A DNA stretch of 64,000 nt from Epiperipatus broadwayi (lineage: Eukaryota; Onychophora; Udeonychophora; Euonychophora; Peripatidae): assembly GCA_028023455.1 (NCBI GenBank), contig JAQFVV010012423.1:6740269-6804268 (forward strand), read 5' to 3'. The translations under genes and the position numbers were made by a program. This document shows, one piece after another, positions 23,084-33,419 of this stretch (within the stretch, counting starts at the first letter, position 1; every line of letters starts with the position of its first letter). The notes beneath the pieces were generated by a model that worked only from the letters and a program-made list of their open reading frames with translations, was not told where the DNA came from and searched no databases.

Positions 23084-24810
23084 AAATGAGTAAAAAAAAA
23101 TTGGAAAGTGATGTGGAAATTCAATGATAAATGTGAAAATAAGTTTTTATTTACATTGAAACCAATAGGAAAACTTTTGTATATTGTTTGTGAAATCACA
23201 TTGTCACATAATAGAAAAGATGATCTTAATAAGCAGTACAAAACACAACATTGAACTGATATAAAATAACAGAAGTTATTGCTTGGTTCTGAATCACTAA
23301 AAGAATATATGATAAAAAAGAAAAATGAAGAAATCAAGAGTAAACAAAATATGTTTGCTAAATATTTATTGATGTTATAAACATTCTATAAAATTGTTTT
23401 ACTTAAATAAAAACTAGAATCTTTAAAAGCTCTGGTAGAGAAGAAATTATAATGCACTGATTCCAAGTATTTGCAAGAAATTATGGTATTAAAAATATTG
23501 AATGAAAAATAGATAAAATTGTTCTGTCAAAGCAAAAAATATTCATGGCAGCAATTGAAAGACCTCACTATGCATGCATAATTCTTTTCATTAGCTCTGG
23601 ACAAGCACAATTAAGCACTTGTAGAAGAATTGTTGTCAATTTTAGTATCTTTAAGGAGTCTACCAATCTTGGAAAACAAAAGAATCAGACATGTTTGACA
23701 AAGTAGAATAATACTTAGAAAATATACAACTAGAATCCAGTTTGAATAAATTTGTCAGTTTGTATTGATGAAGTTCAACAAATGACCGATAGGACCACAG
23801 AGATTACAACTTAACTTAATTTTTTTTTAGATTGGCCTCTAGAAAAAATATCATAGCAATATATACTAAAAGTCACTTTGTGGAAAAACTTTAGACTTGT
23901 TACAAATTATAACAATGGATTTAAAATGCTTGAACAAAATTAGAACAAGGAGTACTAAATAAATGAGATTTCAAGGAATATTGTGAAGTAGTGGATTTAT
24001 AATATGATAATTTTATACTCCATTACGAGGTGCACTGCTTCCTATACAACATGTAGATTTTGAAAGCTGAAACATTCTATTCATAATTATTTAGATAAAA
24101 AAAAAAGTTATTGGAGAATTAAAAGCCCTTTTGTATGAAAATAATTGGATCAATAATTCAATATATTTAAAAATGAAACAAAAAAATTCTTTTAACATTT
24201 TTTTTTTCTTTTATTCTATAAACCATTTTTTATTTATTTTCCTTTAATGTTTTGACCATAGGTAAGTAAGCAAGAAGAATAATCAATCCTTGACAATGAT
24301 CATATAATATGGTTGAAATATTAAGGATAACTGAAATAAAACGATTCATAAAATAAAAAACCCATGATTTGAAAAGAAAGTGTTAAAGAATTTGTTTTTT
24401 TGTTTTTTTTAATTTTGAAAATAATTGGCTATTTAATTATTCTTAGCTCATGCAATTGGCTATCTCCATGACTTAAATCTGAAACTGTTTTCTAATTTAA
24501 TAAATGGTACTAATGTATTCGAAATGAAATTGAAATTAAAATTGTTCTTCTCTCAATTAAAAAATGTTGATCTAATTTCAGCTTACAAGTACAGAGTGAA
24601 TATGAAGAGAATAAAGTTAATTTTACAAAATGTAATACAGACTTTGGATCATTGCAAGAATCATTTGAAGGATCTTTTGTGTGACTTTTCATAAGAAGAC
24701 TGAAATCCTTTTTCATTATAAGAACAAATAATCATGAGAATGCCTAGTAACATACAAATTGAACTTGTGGACTTGAAATTCATCACTGAAAATAAAATTT
24801 GATAAATGAC
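23084..24810 (+). pseudogene. hAT-superfamily transposase pseudogene (BED-finger type)
   Basis: The plus-strand translation, read across several frames, follows a hAT transposase of the ZBED/SCAND3-like kind. Near 23160-23237 it encodes LYIVCEITLSHNRKDDLNKQ and YKTQH, matching a BED zinc finger (one cysteine of the C-x-x-C pair is lost). At about 23868-23892 it reads SLCGKTL, which families have as VLCGKTL after a histidine-containing block. At about 24010-24030 it reads ILHYEVHCFL, equivalent to the family LLHTEVRWLS. From 24449 to 24690 a continuous frame gives AIGYLHDLNLKL, KLKLFFSQLKNVDLIS and LDHCKNHLKDLL. At 24700-24795 it shows NPFS, then PSNIQIELVDLKFITENK, as expected before the dimerisation domain. 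Numerous stops and frameshifts show it is dead. No terminal inverted repeats were located. Confidence 0.75.
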
Positions 24811-24814
24811 TCAC

Positions 24815-25750
24815 ATTTTACAAATAAAGTTGGCATTGTTATTTTTTGATGATTATTAATACTCTGTAAAGTTTCCAGCATGAAGAAAATTTGCTAGGAA
24901 TTATATCTTTTCAATTTTGAATAATGTATACATGTAAACAAACACATTTTATCTATGAAATTAATAAAAAACAAAATGAGATCATGACTGTCTGATTCAA
25001 ATTTAAAATATACTCTACTGTTTTCATTAATAAATATAACACTAAACATAAAGTCTGGAGAAAATCAAAGAAATTGCATTAAACTACGTAATGTTTAAAA
25101 TTAATTATTTTTCTACAGTACATCATTATATCATTTAAAAAAAAAAAGCCAATTATCTATATTAACATATTTTTATATAAAAATTGAATAGTAATACAAA
25201 AGTTGTATGGTGCATGTTGTCATCCATCAAAAAGTCGTTAGCTATATCTGATTTAAAGTGTAAATTTATATCGGCAGAAAATTAAATGTTTAAAAAACAA
25301 TTCAAATCATAAGTGTTAAAAGAATAATGAAGCATAAGAAAAATTGGATTTAATCTTAGAAAAGGATTTACGAAAGATATTTTAAATTTGAGGAGAGTAA
25401 AATTAAAAGTGATAGAAGTAAAAATAAAATGAGATGATCTAAAGGAAAAAACTGATGAAAGTAAAAAAATTTGAACATGACTGTTGGATTAATATGTGGA
25501 TATCTAATAATGGAATGTCTTTTCAATTATAATTTTTTGCTACTGATCTACTTTATTGATAAACCAAATATTATTAAGATTACTTCCTCAATTTATGCAT
25601 TATTTTCTATCTGACAAGAGAATATTAGTTTAGAAGATATGTATGAGAATAACATTTAAAGCACATAAGTGAATCTTTTTATTAATATATTAATGTGACC
25701 AAAAAAAAAAAACTTAATTTATATGTAATTACTTGTTCTTATATAGATAT
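24815..25750. other. AT-rich interval, no feature recognised
   Basis: May include the decayed 3' end of the hAT element, but no terminal repeat could be matched. A poly-A run lies at about 25699-25710. Confidence 0.45.
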
Positions 25751-25756
25751 TGTTTT

Positions 25757-25942
25757 AATTTTTAATCAGAAGGTAATCAATCTTCGACATGTACTGTTTA
25801 ATCATGTTACTAATTCACCGATGTTATTGTTTGCAGGACAACACTTTAAAACATGCAAGCTTATAAGTAATACAGTTTTGGTGAGTTATTAACATGATTA
25901 AACAGCACATGTCAAAGGCTGATTATTTTCTGATTAAGAATT
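25757..25942. repeat. Foldback element with 62-bp inverted arms
   Basis: 25757-25818 and the reverse complement of 25881-25942 match at about 53 of 62 positions. They share ACATGT and CTGTTTAATCATGTTA. The 62-bp centre (25819-25880) is not itself palindromic. The whole could fold into a long hairpin. It resembles a miniature inverted-repeat or foldback element; no target duplication was identified. Confidence 0.85.
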
Positions 25943-25944
25943 GA

Positions 25945-26650
25945 TAATGAAAACTGTGCTTGTAAATTATATTATTAAGATATGGTTTTAGTTGTATTTA
26001 GCAAAATTACAAGGGAACACTAGAAGATGAAAAAATTCTACACCATCATTTTGACTAAAAATTATCTTCAAGTTATTTCATTATTAGGATAATCTTGATA
26101 TATATCTTAGTTTTTAATGTATTGTTGTAGTCAATCTCAGATATCACACATATCCATCTTAACAGATTTAACAATAATAAACTTAAGTGCAGTTCTTTGG
26201 TCTTATGGGTTAGTACTAGTCACACACTCTTTGTATATAACAATATATAAAGTCAAAACACAATTTAGTCTAAGAGTATATTTTTAGAAACATGGCTACA
26301 TGTATACTATGCTATATTTCATCTTTATATGAGACCTTTTTCAATTTTATTTTGTCCTTATCAAAAGATTTAAAATTTGTACATTTTTCAAAGGTAGATA
26401 TTTTCACTATGAAAACTCTCAGTAACAAAAAAGAAAAAAGGCAGATGCACAAAACAAAAAACTTAAAAAATTCTTCATTATAATTGCAAGTGTGATGTTG
26501 AATATTTATATACATCAAGTTCAAACTGAACCAACCACACCACATAATTATTCTTGTAACTTTAACCTAGCTCAATATCAAAATTTCTCTGTGTAATCAA
26601 AAACTAGTCTAAACCCTAAGATTCAAAATGACCTGCATAAACAAAAATGG
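25945..26650. other. AT-rich interval, no feature recognised
   Basis: Two opposing short frames near 26292-26545 overlap each other and have no protein motifs. Confidence 0.45.
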
Positions 26651-26656
26651 AAAAAA

Positions 26657-26936
26657 ACACGGATTAAAAATATTTTGGGTAAAATTGAAAAAGAACTTTC
26701 AAATGGAATTTGTTGACAACTGCATTTATATTTAAGTTCATAAAATACATAGATTTAAAAAATAGCCAATTCTTTTCAAATTACAAAAAAAAAAAAACAT
26801 GTATTAAAAATATTTTAATAAAATTGAATAAGTACTGAAAAAGAATTTTCAAACAGAACTTATTGACAACTGTATCTAAATTTAATTTCATAGAATATAT
26901 AAATTTAAATAATCAGCCAATTCTTTTCATATTAAA
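26657..26936 (+). repeat. Tandem duplication, 140-bp unit, two copies
   Basis: The words attaaaaatatttt, ttgacaactg and agccaattcttttca recur in order at a spacing of about 140 bp, with substitutions and small indels. Copy 1 is about 26657-26796 and copy 2 about 26797-26936. A run of about 13 A separates them. Confidence 0.8.
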
Positions 26937-27289
26937 ATTAGCTGATGATTTGTAAAGGCTAAATAAAATTAAACTTATTCATACAGTCAAAAATGTTTGC
27001 TTCTAATGTAATTTGGCAAGACTTATCATCTTCTTAAAATTGTTTTTTACTCTAATGAAAAGAAAAAAAGCCCTATTTTATATAATCTCAAGGTACTTAA
27101 ATACCAAATTGACATGATAAAATTATTATTATATACAGTTCTTATAAATTTTCAATCACCTAATTATATATATATATTTCTGCTCATTTTATATAAATTT
27201 GATAAAAAATTACTGCATTTAATCATTTAATCAAGGTCAAATATATGGAGCTTTATCACATGACCAGATATATCTGCCAATGAACTCTT

Positions 27290-27780
27290 AAGGTCAAAAT
27301 CCGATTTTAATCAAACATCTAACATTATTAACACAAATGTGGAAATTCTCCATGGCAACAAGAATATAATGTCTAATAATAAGTTTCAGAGAGAAAAAAT
27401 CCCAATCTTAAGCAAACATACAGAAATATCATCAGCAGTGATACACAAATTCTCCTTGGCAATCAAAGTATAGATTCAGATACTATCCCCAAAGATCAAA
27501 CTACAAATTTTAAAAATCCCCATAGCAACAGGGATATAAGCTTAAATAATATTAACAGCTTAAGAAACAAAAGCCCAAATCCTAGCCAAACAGATGGAAA
27601 TGTCAATAGTCATGCACAAATTTTCTAGTTAACCAGGATATAGGTTCAAACGGTATTACTTGCTCTCCAAGGTCAAAGTACAAGTTCTAAAAAAAAGATA
27701 TGCAAATATCATCTGCAATAAAGTACAAACAATCCATAGTAACAACAATGTAATCCCAAACACACCAAGGCCAATTCCAC
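27290..27780 (+). repeat. Degenerate ~100-bp monomers at the 5' side of a LINE
   Basis: Loosely related phrases recur: aaattctccatggcaacaag (about 27345), aaattctccttggcaatcaa (27447), aatccccatagcaacagggata (27515, words split by substitutions), aaattttctagttaaccagg (27617) and aatccatagtaacaac (27730). Each is followed by a 'gata taagctt / gattcagata'-like word. They lie just upstream of the LINE coding relic, where 5' UTR monomers occur in some LINE families. Confidence 0.5.
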
Positions 27781-29264
27781 GTATTCGCAAAACTACTTTC
27801 AATGGCATCATAGATTTGGACTTAAATATACAACAGCTCCACCCCCTACTACCATTGACTGGGCATCAAACCATTAGCAAATATTGGTAACAGATTTCTC
27901 AGCACTGTAACAGATTTCACAGCACTATCTCCCAGAATCTTTACACAACATTTAAGAGATTTTTTTCACCCAGATCCTTGATGCCATCAGTCACTAATAT
28001 GAATGTATCTCTCTACAAGTTCTCGCCAATTTCTCAATGATGCTATTACAATGCATGGGATGTGGGATTCAATCAGTTAGATGATTGATCATCCAAATTC
28101 TGGGTACCTAGCGATTGAATTTTTCCACACTACCTAAAGGAAGCACTTCCAACGTCAAATCAAAACACATAGAAACTATGTCCTGATAATAGTCAATCCA
28201 AATTGGAACAATGGCATCACTAGGGTGCTGAAGAATAAATATTTTGGATACACTCCACAAGATTTCTAAGATGATGTAGCCCTTTGGCAAAGTCACCTTT
28301 TTACAATCAATTCTTCTCAAGGATACCTCTGTACTTATTCCAAGCAACAGTTATGATTTCGGAATTTAACTGCATCCACAGCTTGACCCAAACACAATCC
28401 CTACCCAAATTCTTAATCAAGAGCCAACTTTATTTTTATACATTCACGGTCTAAAATCTCAATGCTATGTCTGAGAACAGTGGAGTCATCTGGCAACTCA
28501 GTGCTTCAACCTACCAGACCCACTTTCATCGACAACACTAAAACAAATTTGCAAAAAACTAGAAACCAATTAGAATCTGGCCGCTCCTCTGTTGGGGCCT
28601 TCAATAACAGCCAACCTGATGGTTCAATAACCACCCAGCTAGCCATCCATCCAACATAAGATGTGCAATTCATGTTAATGGACTCCATTCTCACAGCAGA
28701 ACAAATGTCTTAGTCTATCCTCATTGTGTATGCAGTCAACTTAGCACCCAGAATCTAGTCAAACTACTACCCCACTTCCTGCTGATGCAACAAAAATGTC
28801 TTACTATAACACGAATTCTAGCTACCTCATGAGATGGACCCACATCAAGACAGTATAGAATCACACATCATAAGAAACAAAACTTTGCAACTTGCCTATC
28901 ACTCATACAACTTCCACCTCCACACCCTACACCTAATAAGAGAAAAAAACTGGACAACTTAAGAAATATCACAAATAAAAAAAATAAAAAAAACTAATGA
29001 TACAGACCACATACCACTCACCGGAGATTGCTGATAACCCTTAAAAGGTCAAGCAAACAATCAGCTCAACAGTGCCAACCTGATCACTCAACTTGCTCAC
29101 CCTCCAAACCAAAACCAATACCATCCCAACATGACCCTCCAACCAAACTAATCAATTACCCTCAGTAGCAATTGATCAACAAACAATTGCACGCACTGAT
29201 ACTCCAGATTAGCAGAATCAAATGCCATTTCACAATCTCTTATTTTCAAATCATCTACAGCATC

Positions 29265-29520
29265 ATTAACCCTCTTACTCCATAAAACTAAAAATAATAC
29301 GGATCAATGTCCGCTATCTCAAATCACTATCAAAGCTATACCAATTATAGAAGTGGATTTCTGTCATTCAATCTCATTTTGTCGGATTACAGCATCATTA
29401 ACCCTCTTTACACTCCATAAAAATAATAGGATTCAATGTCCGTTATCTCAATTCACTATCAAAGCTATACCAATTATAGAAGTGGATTACTATCATTCAA
29501 TCTCATCTCCTTGGATTACT
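29265..29520 (+). repeat. ~130-bp tandem duplication in the LINE endonuclease region
   Basis: The segment starting acagcatcattaaccctct (about 29266) is repeated from about 29396. Both copies carry the phrases caatgtccg and ctatcaaagctataccaatt, which encode the NVRYL-SLSKLYQL part. The extra copy helps explain the broken frame. Confidence 0.85.
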
Positions 29521-31190
29521 GGAAACTAAAATTTACAGAGGATCTTGAATTGATCCCACTGACTCCCTCCATACATAGCTTTTGTGCTTGTTCCAAAGAT
29601 ACTTCCTTGCCATTAGCAGGTACTGGTATTCTCATCACCTTCAACTGCCTATTCAAGTCATTTAAAATTTCTATATATTGATGGTCACTTATTAATTACC
29701 ATTTTTCACACCATATAGTAGCACTAAATATAATATTCATCTATATCCCCCCTGATATTACAGTCATCACATATATCATCCAAACCATCAATTCAGTTCT
29801 TGCAACTAGCCCACACACAACCATATTAATGGGCAATTTCAATCTGGATTACCCATTCAACTTTTATAAATAAATGGCTTCATCTTTTAAACTTCCCACT
29901 GGTGAGTGCCCAAGACTTTCTACCATCGTGGTTCAATCACTTTTCATGACAACCAGCATGCCACACTCATTGACCTATAATTTTACTCTCCAATGATGCA
30001 TCACCTAATAGAACAACATTAACCCCACTCCATTCTCGGACCATTATTCCCAAGCAGTCACATCTAACTATAGTGAACTGCATCACCTAACCCCACTCCA
30101 TTCTCAGATGATTATGCCCAAGCAGTCACACTTAACTATAGTGAACTTCAGGCAACATCTAATCAATTATGTAAAACAATCCATGTGATTCTTCTCTTGT
30201 TTACTACTGAGTTCATGTTCTCCTAATCCTATATCATGTTAAACAAGCTACACCAAATGGCTATAGATTCAATTCATAAGTATCTTGCCTTCATGCACAT
30301 ATCATTAAATATACAACATTTAACATGATGGCCCTCTCACCTCTATGTCTTCTAGCATTAACCAATGAGTTACATAAGCAAATCACCACAGTAGCTAAGT
30401 CCACACACCAACAGTTAATAAGGCTTACTCAAATTTTCCATCATATCTGCAAACAATTGAAGGACTACATTGTAATCAAAAAAAAAAAGAAAACTTTGCC
30501 TAACCTTCCAGCACATGTGAACAAGAGCATACATATGCTGGGTGTTGGGTCACCCATCTTCATCAATGATCCCTACGGTATTTCAAACTGTGTATGTACT
30601 AGATATAATATGATCTACCCTATATATCTGCACTTTAAAAATAAACTTCAGATCCACAATGTATTTACTTCATCAATACATTGTTTTAGACCATTGGAAA
30701 CAACTATGCCTTTCCAGCCAATTTGCTGCCAAACTTGCCACTATTGAAAACTCGTCATAATGAGCCTTATGGAATTCATGATTCATCTTAAGTCATTTCA
30801 CTATGTTGTATATTCTTGAGCTGGTTAATTTCCTATCCCAGAAAATATATAGTGTAAAAGCTTTGTATCTAATTGCCATACTGCCTTTTACTAAAAAATC
30901 TGAGATTACAACTGATTTAACCAACCTTCGGCCTATCTCCAAAGGCCCACTAGCCATTAAAATACTTAAAAAAAGTAATCATGCACCCAAAATTGAGCCT
31001 TACATCTTACTGTTACTATCATATATACTGTTTGCCAAAAAACGCTCCTCCACAAGCCAAGCAGCACTCATATTTATGACAATTCTAAGCTAAGTTAAAT
31101 ACAGTATCATTGCAGTCCAGTTTGACATGCAAGCAGCTTTTGATTCCATCTCTATTAGCCTACTTATTCAAATGCTCACTAACACTACCA

Positions 31191-32030
31191 GTTTGGCCTC
31201 ATGATTCTAATTGCAAGTGATTCACCTTATTTAATTTTATTACTTCCAATGTTGTTATTGATAGAACTGACCTTTTGCTGTTCATGTGATTTTCAAGATG
31301 GATTAGAATGATTTTCTGCAGAAACATTTTGAAGCTTGGATTTTTTTCCCCCTTGTTCTCCATAGTTTTCCATAACTTTTCCAAATATTCAGGATTGCTC
31401 TCTTGTGAAGATATTCAAGCCATTTGGAAGAACTGAACAGCAGATTGATTTAGTCCATATTTTATGTTATTTCCAAGTGTTTTCCTATTTCTCAACTTAT
31501 CTACCACAAATTGGATTTCCCAATATTGTAGTCCTAAAACATTATTCATATTCGAATTCTATACTTTACAAATAATTCCTAATTGTATCTTTTAATTAAA
31601 ACTTTCACTACACTCAACTTTGTTGTTTGAATGAGTCTGGTTGTTGGGGGGGGGGGCAGAGACCTAAATCCTGGTTCTTTTGAGGGGGGAGCTAGGATGA
31701 GGGTGCTGTGGGGATTGTTGCCAATGTTGATTTTCTCATTCACAAGAAGGAAAAAAGCGCTATTCATAGCGGTTTTAGCGTTATTGTTATAAATGATTTT
31801 ATCCAAGTATTATTGCAAAATAAACTGCAGTTTGGCCTAATGATTTTAATTGCAAGTGATTCACGCTATTTAAATTTATTATTTCCAATGATGTTATCTC
31901 TAAGTGTTTTCCTATCCTCAACTTATCCATCGCAAATTGGATTTCTCAATATTGTACTCCTAAAATGTTACTTATATTTAAACTCTAGACTTTTACAAAT
32001 AATTCCTAATTGCAACATTCATTTTGTCTT
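31191..32030 (+). repeat. Duplicated LINE 3' UTR segment
   Basis: About 31191-31260 plus 31464-31595 match 31831-32025. Shared words include ttgcaagtgattcac, aagtgttttcctat, caaattggattt and caaataattcctaattg. The second copy lacks the middle ~200 bases of the first. Between them lies a run of ten G at about 31647-31657. Confidence 0.8.
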
Positions 32031-32175
32031 TAATGGTTAATACACATCCTTCCCCTTTTCATATGTATCCTTCCCCTTTCACCATGTTGTTCCTGAATTT
32101 CATTTTTACCATTCTTTGTAAACTTTTTATTTAACTGTATTTGTACCTTTTTTTTTTTTTTTTGATGAATAAACT

Positions 32176-33240
32176 TTCATCACTGAGAAAAAAAGAATAA
32201 GTAATGTTTAAAATTATGCCATTATTTGAAACTCCAAATATTTTAAATGAAAAAAAAGAAACAGCTAAATCTATAAATGGAGAACTTGAAAAAATTATGA
32301 AATTATTATACATACTTTAAAAGACACAGGTAAAGAAGTGTAGAAAATTTTGGCAAAACTATATATTAAAGGTCTAAATGACAAAAATATATTAGGCGAT
32401 GATAAAAATGCAATTTCCATTGATATCTATAGGTCTTCTAGTTCTATATAAGATGTTTACTAAGACTAACACAACTCATCTATAGAGAACTCAGGATTTT
32501 GTGAATTAATTGAAAATCCTAAAAAGTAAAAATAAATGGAGATTACTTAAATTATCCTAGATTTTATTGATGATATGATTGTTTATGAAAATGCTTTAGA
32601 GCTTGAGTAAATATTTCAAAAACTACCAAAAGCTAAAAAAAAGAAAAATACATCTAAAAGTACTAAAGTAATGTTAAATGGCTTTTCAAAAAACTAGAAA
32701 ATAAAGATTGATAGTAATGAATTAGAAAAAAATTAATAAATATTAATATCTTCATTAGATTGTTAATTATTATTACAGATGAAATGCAATGGATGAAATT
32801 AATCAAGATTAAATTTGGTAGAAGTGCTTTTGACAGAAAATAATATTTTAAAAAATATATCTATGAGGTTGGAAAAAAATATTTTAATGAATGAGTTTTA
32901 TCAAAGCTTGCAGAGATTTAACACTAGACAGCAAAATATGGAGATATATTTTAGGGTAACAAGAAAATATAAAATGAAATATATAGGTTGGTAGAACAAA
33001 AAGCAATCACTGATATCATTGAAAAATTAAAACATTACCTGAAAGTGAGCTGATCATGTTTCTAGAAGAGATAGAATCCCAAAAGATTGTAAATAACTAG
33101 AAAGAGACCATAGGTGAGATGCATGACTAAGACAAAAAAGATTTCTGGAGAAACAATAGATTAAAAAAACTAATTCTTAAAGTGACTTTCTGATCGAAAA
33201 TGAAGACAATTTGATTAGAATATAAAAAAAAATGAATTTC
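32176..33240 (+). pseudogene. RTE-clade LINE relic, third copy
   Basis: This plus-strand fragment encodes in broken frames ILAKLYIKGLNDKN (about 32350-32390), ILDFIDDMIVYENALELE with the FADD-like catalytic block reduced to FIDDM (about 32550-32610), and TKVMLNGF with KIKIDSNELE (about 32663-32730). The C-terminal remnant ADHVSRRDRIPKD lies at about 33050-33090. Stops are frequent. It starts immediately after the 3' tail of the preceding APE-type LINE. Confidence 0.75.
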
Positions 33241-33303
33241 AAGTATTGCTTTAGTTTTTTAGATATGACAATGAAGCTTAATTATTGCAGCTTGTTTTAG
33301 ATT

Positions 33304-33412
33304 TATATAATATAATATTAAATCATTTATGCCCTTTATCACTGTTTCACAATGCTTTAATTACCACCCTCAAAAAGTGATAAAGTGCATAAATGATTTA
33401 TTATATTATATA
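33304..33412. repeat. Imperfect palindrome, 36-39 bp arms
   Basis: Left arm 33304-33342 and right arm 33377-33412 are reverse complements except for a 3-base gap and one mismatch. They share AAATCATTTATG and TTTATCAC. The loop is about 34 bases. It may be a miniature inverted-repeat element or a transcribed hairpin. Confidence 0.85.
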
Positions 33413-33419
33413 CATTTGG

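Larger units (their letters stand above)
27290..32175 (+). mobile_element. Degenerate APE-type LINE (CR1/L2/Jockey-like), plus strand
   Basis: This less AT-rich block holds the remains of one long non-LTR retrotransposon. In order it contains: 5' monomers; an unrecognised region (27.8-29.2 kb) where a first ORF would lie; a relic of the endonuclease domain with NVRYLNSLSKLY-like sequence (near 29430-29470); and MGNFNLDYPFNF (29829-29864), matching the GDFN motif. Then come the start of the RT with TDLTNLRPISKGPLAIKI (about 30916-30965), EPYILLLLSYILFAKKRSST (about 30993-31050) and FDMQAAFDSISISLLIQML (31121-31177), matching the family's D-F-S-K-A-F-D block. The catalytic YADD part is deleted: the sequence moves near 31195 into the 3' UTR. 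It ends with a TTTGTAAACTTTTTATTTAA-like tail, poly-T and GATGAATAAA at about 32115-32175. Reading frames are all broken. Confidence 0.75.
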
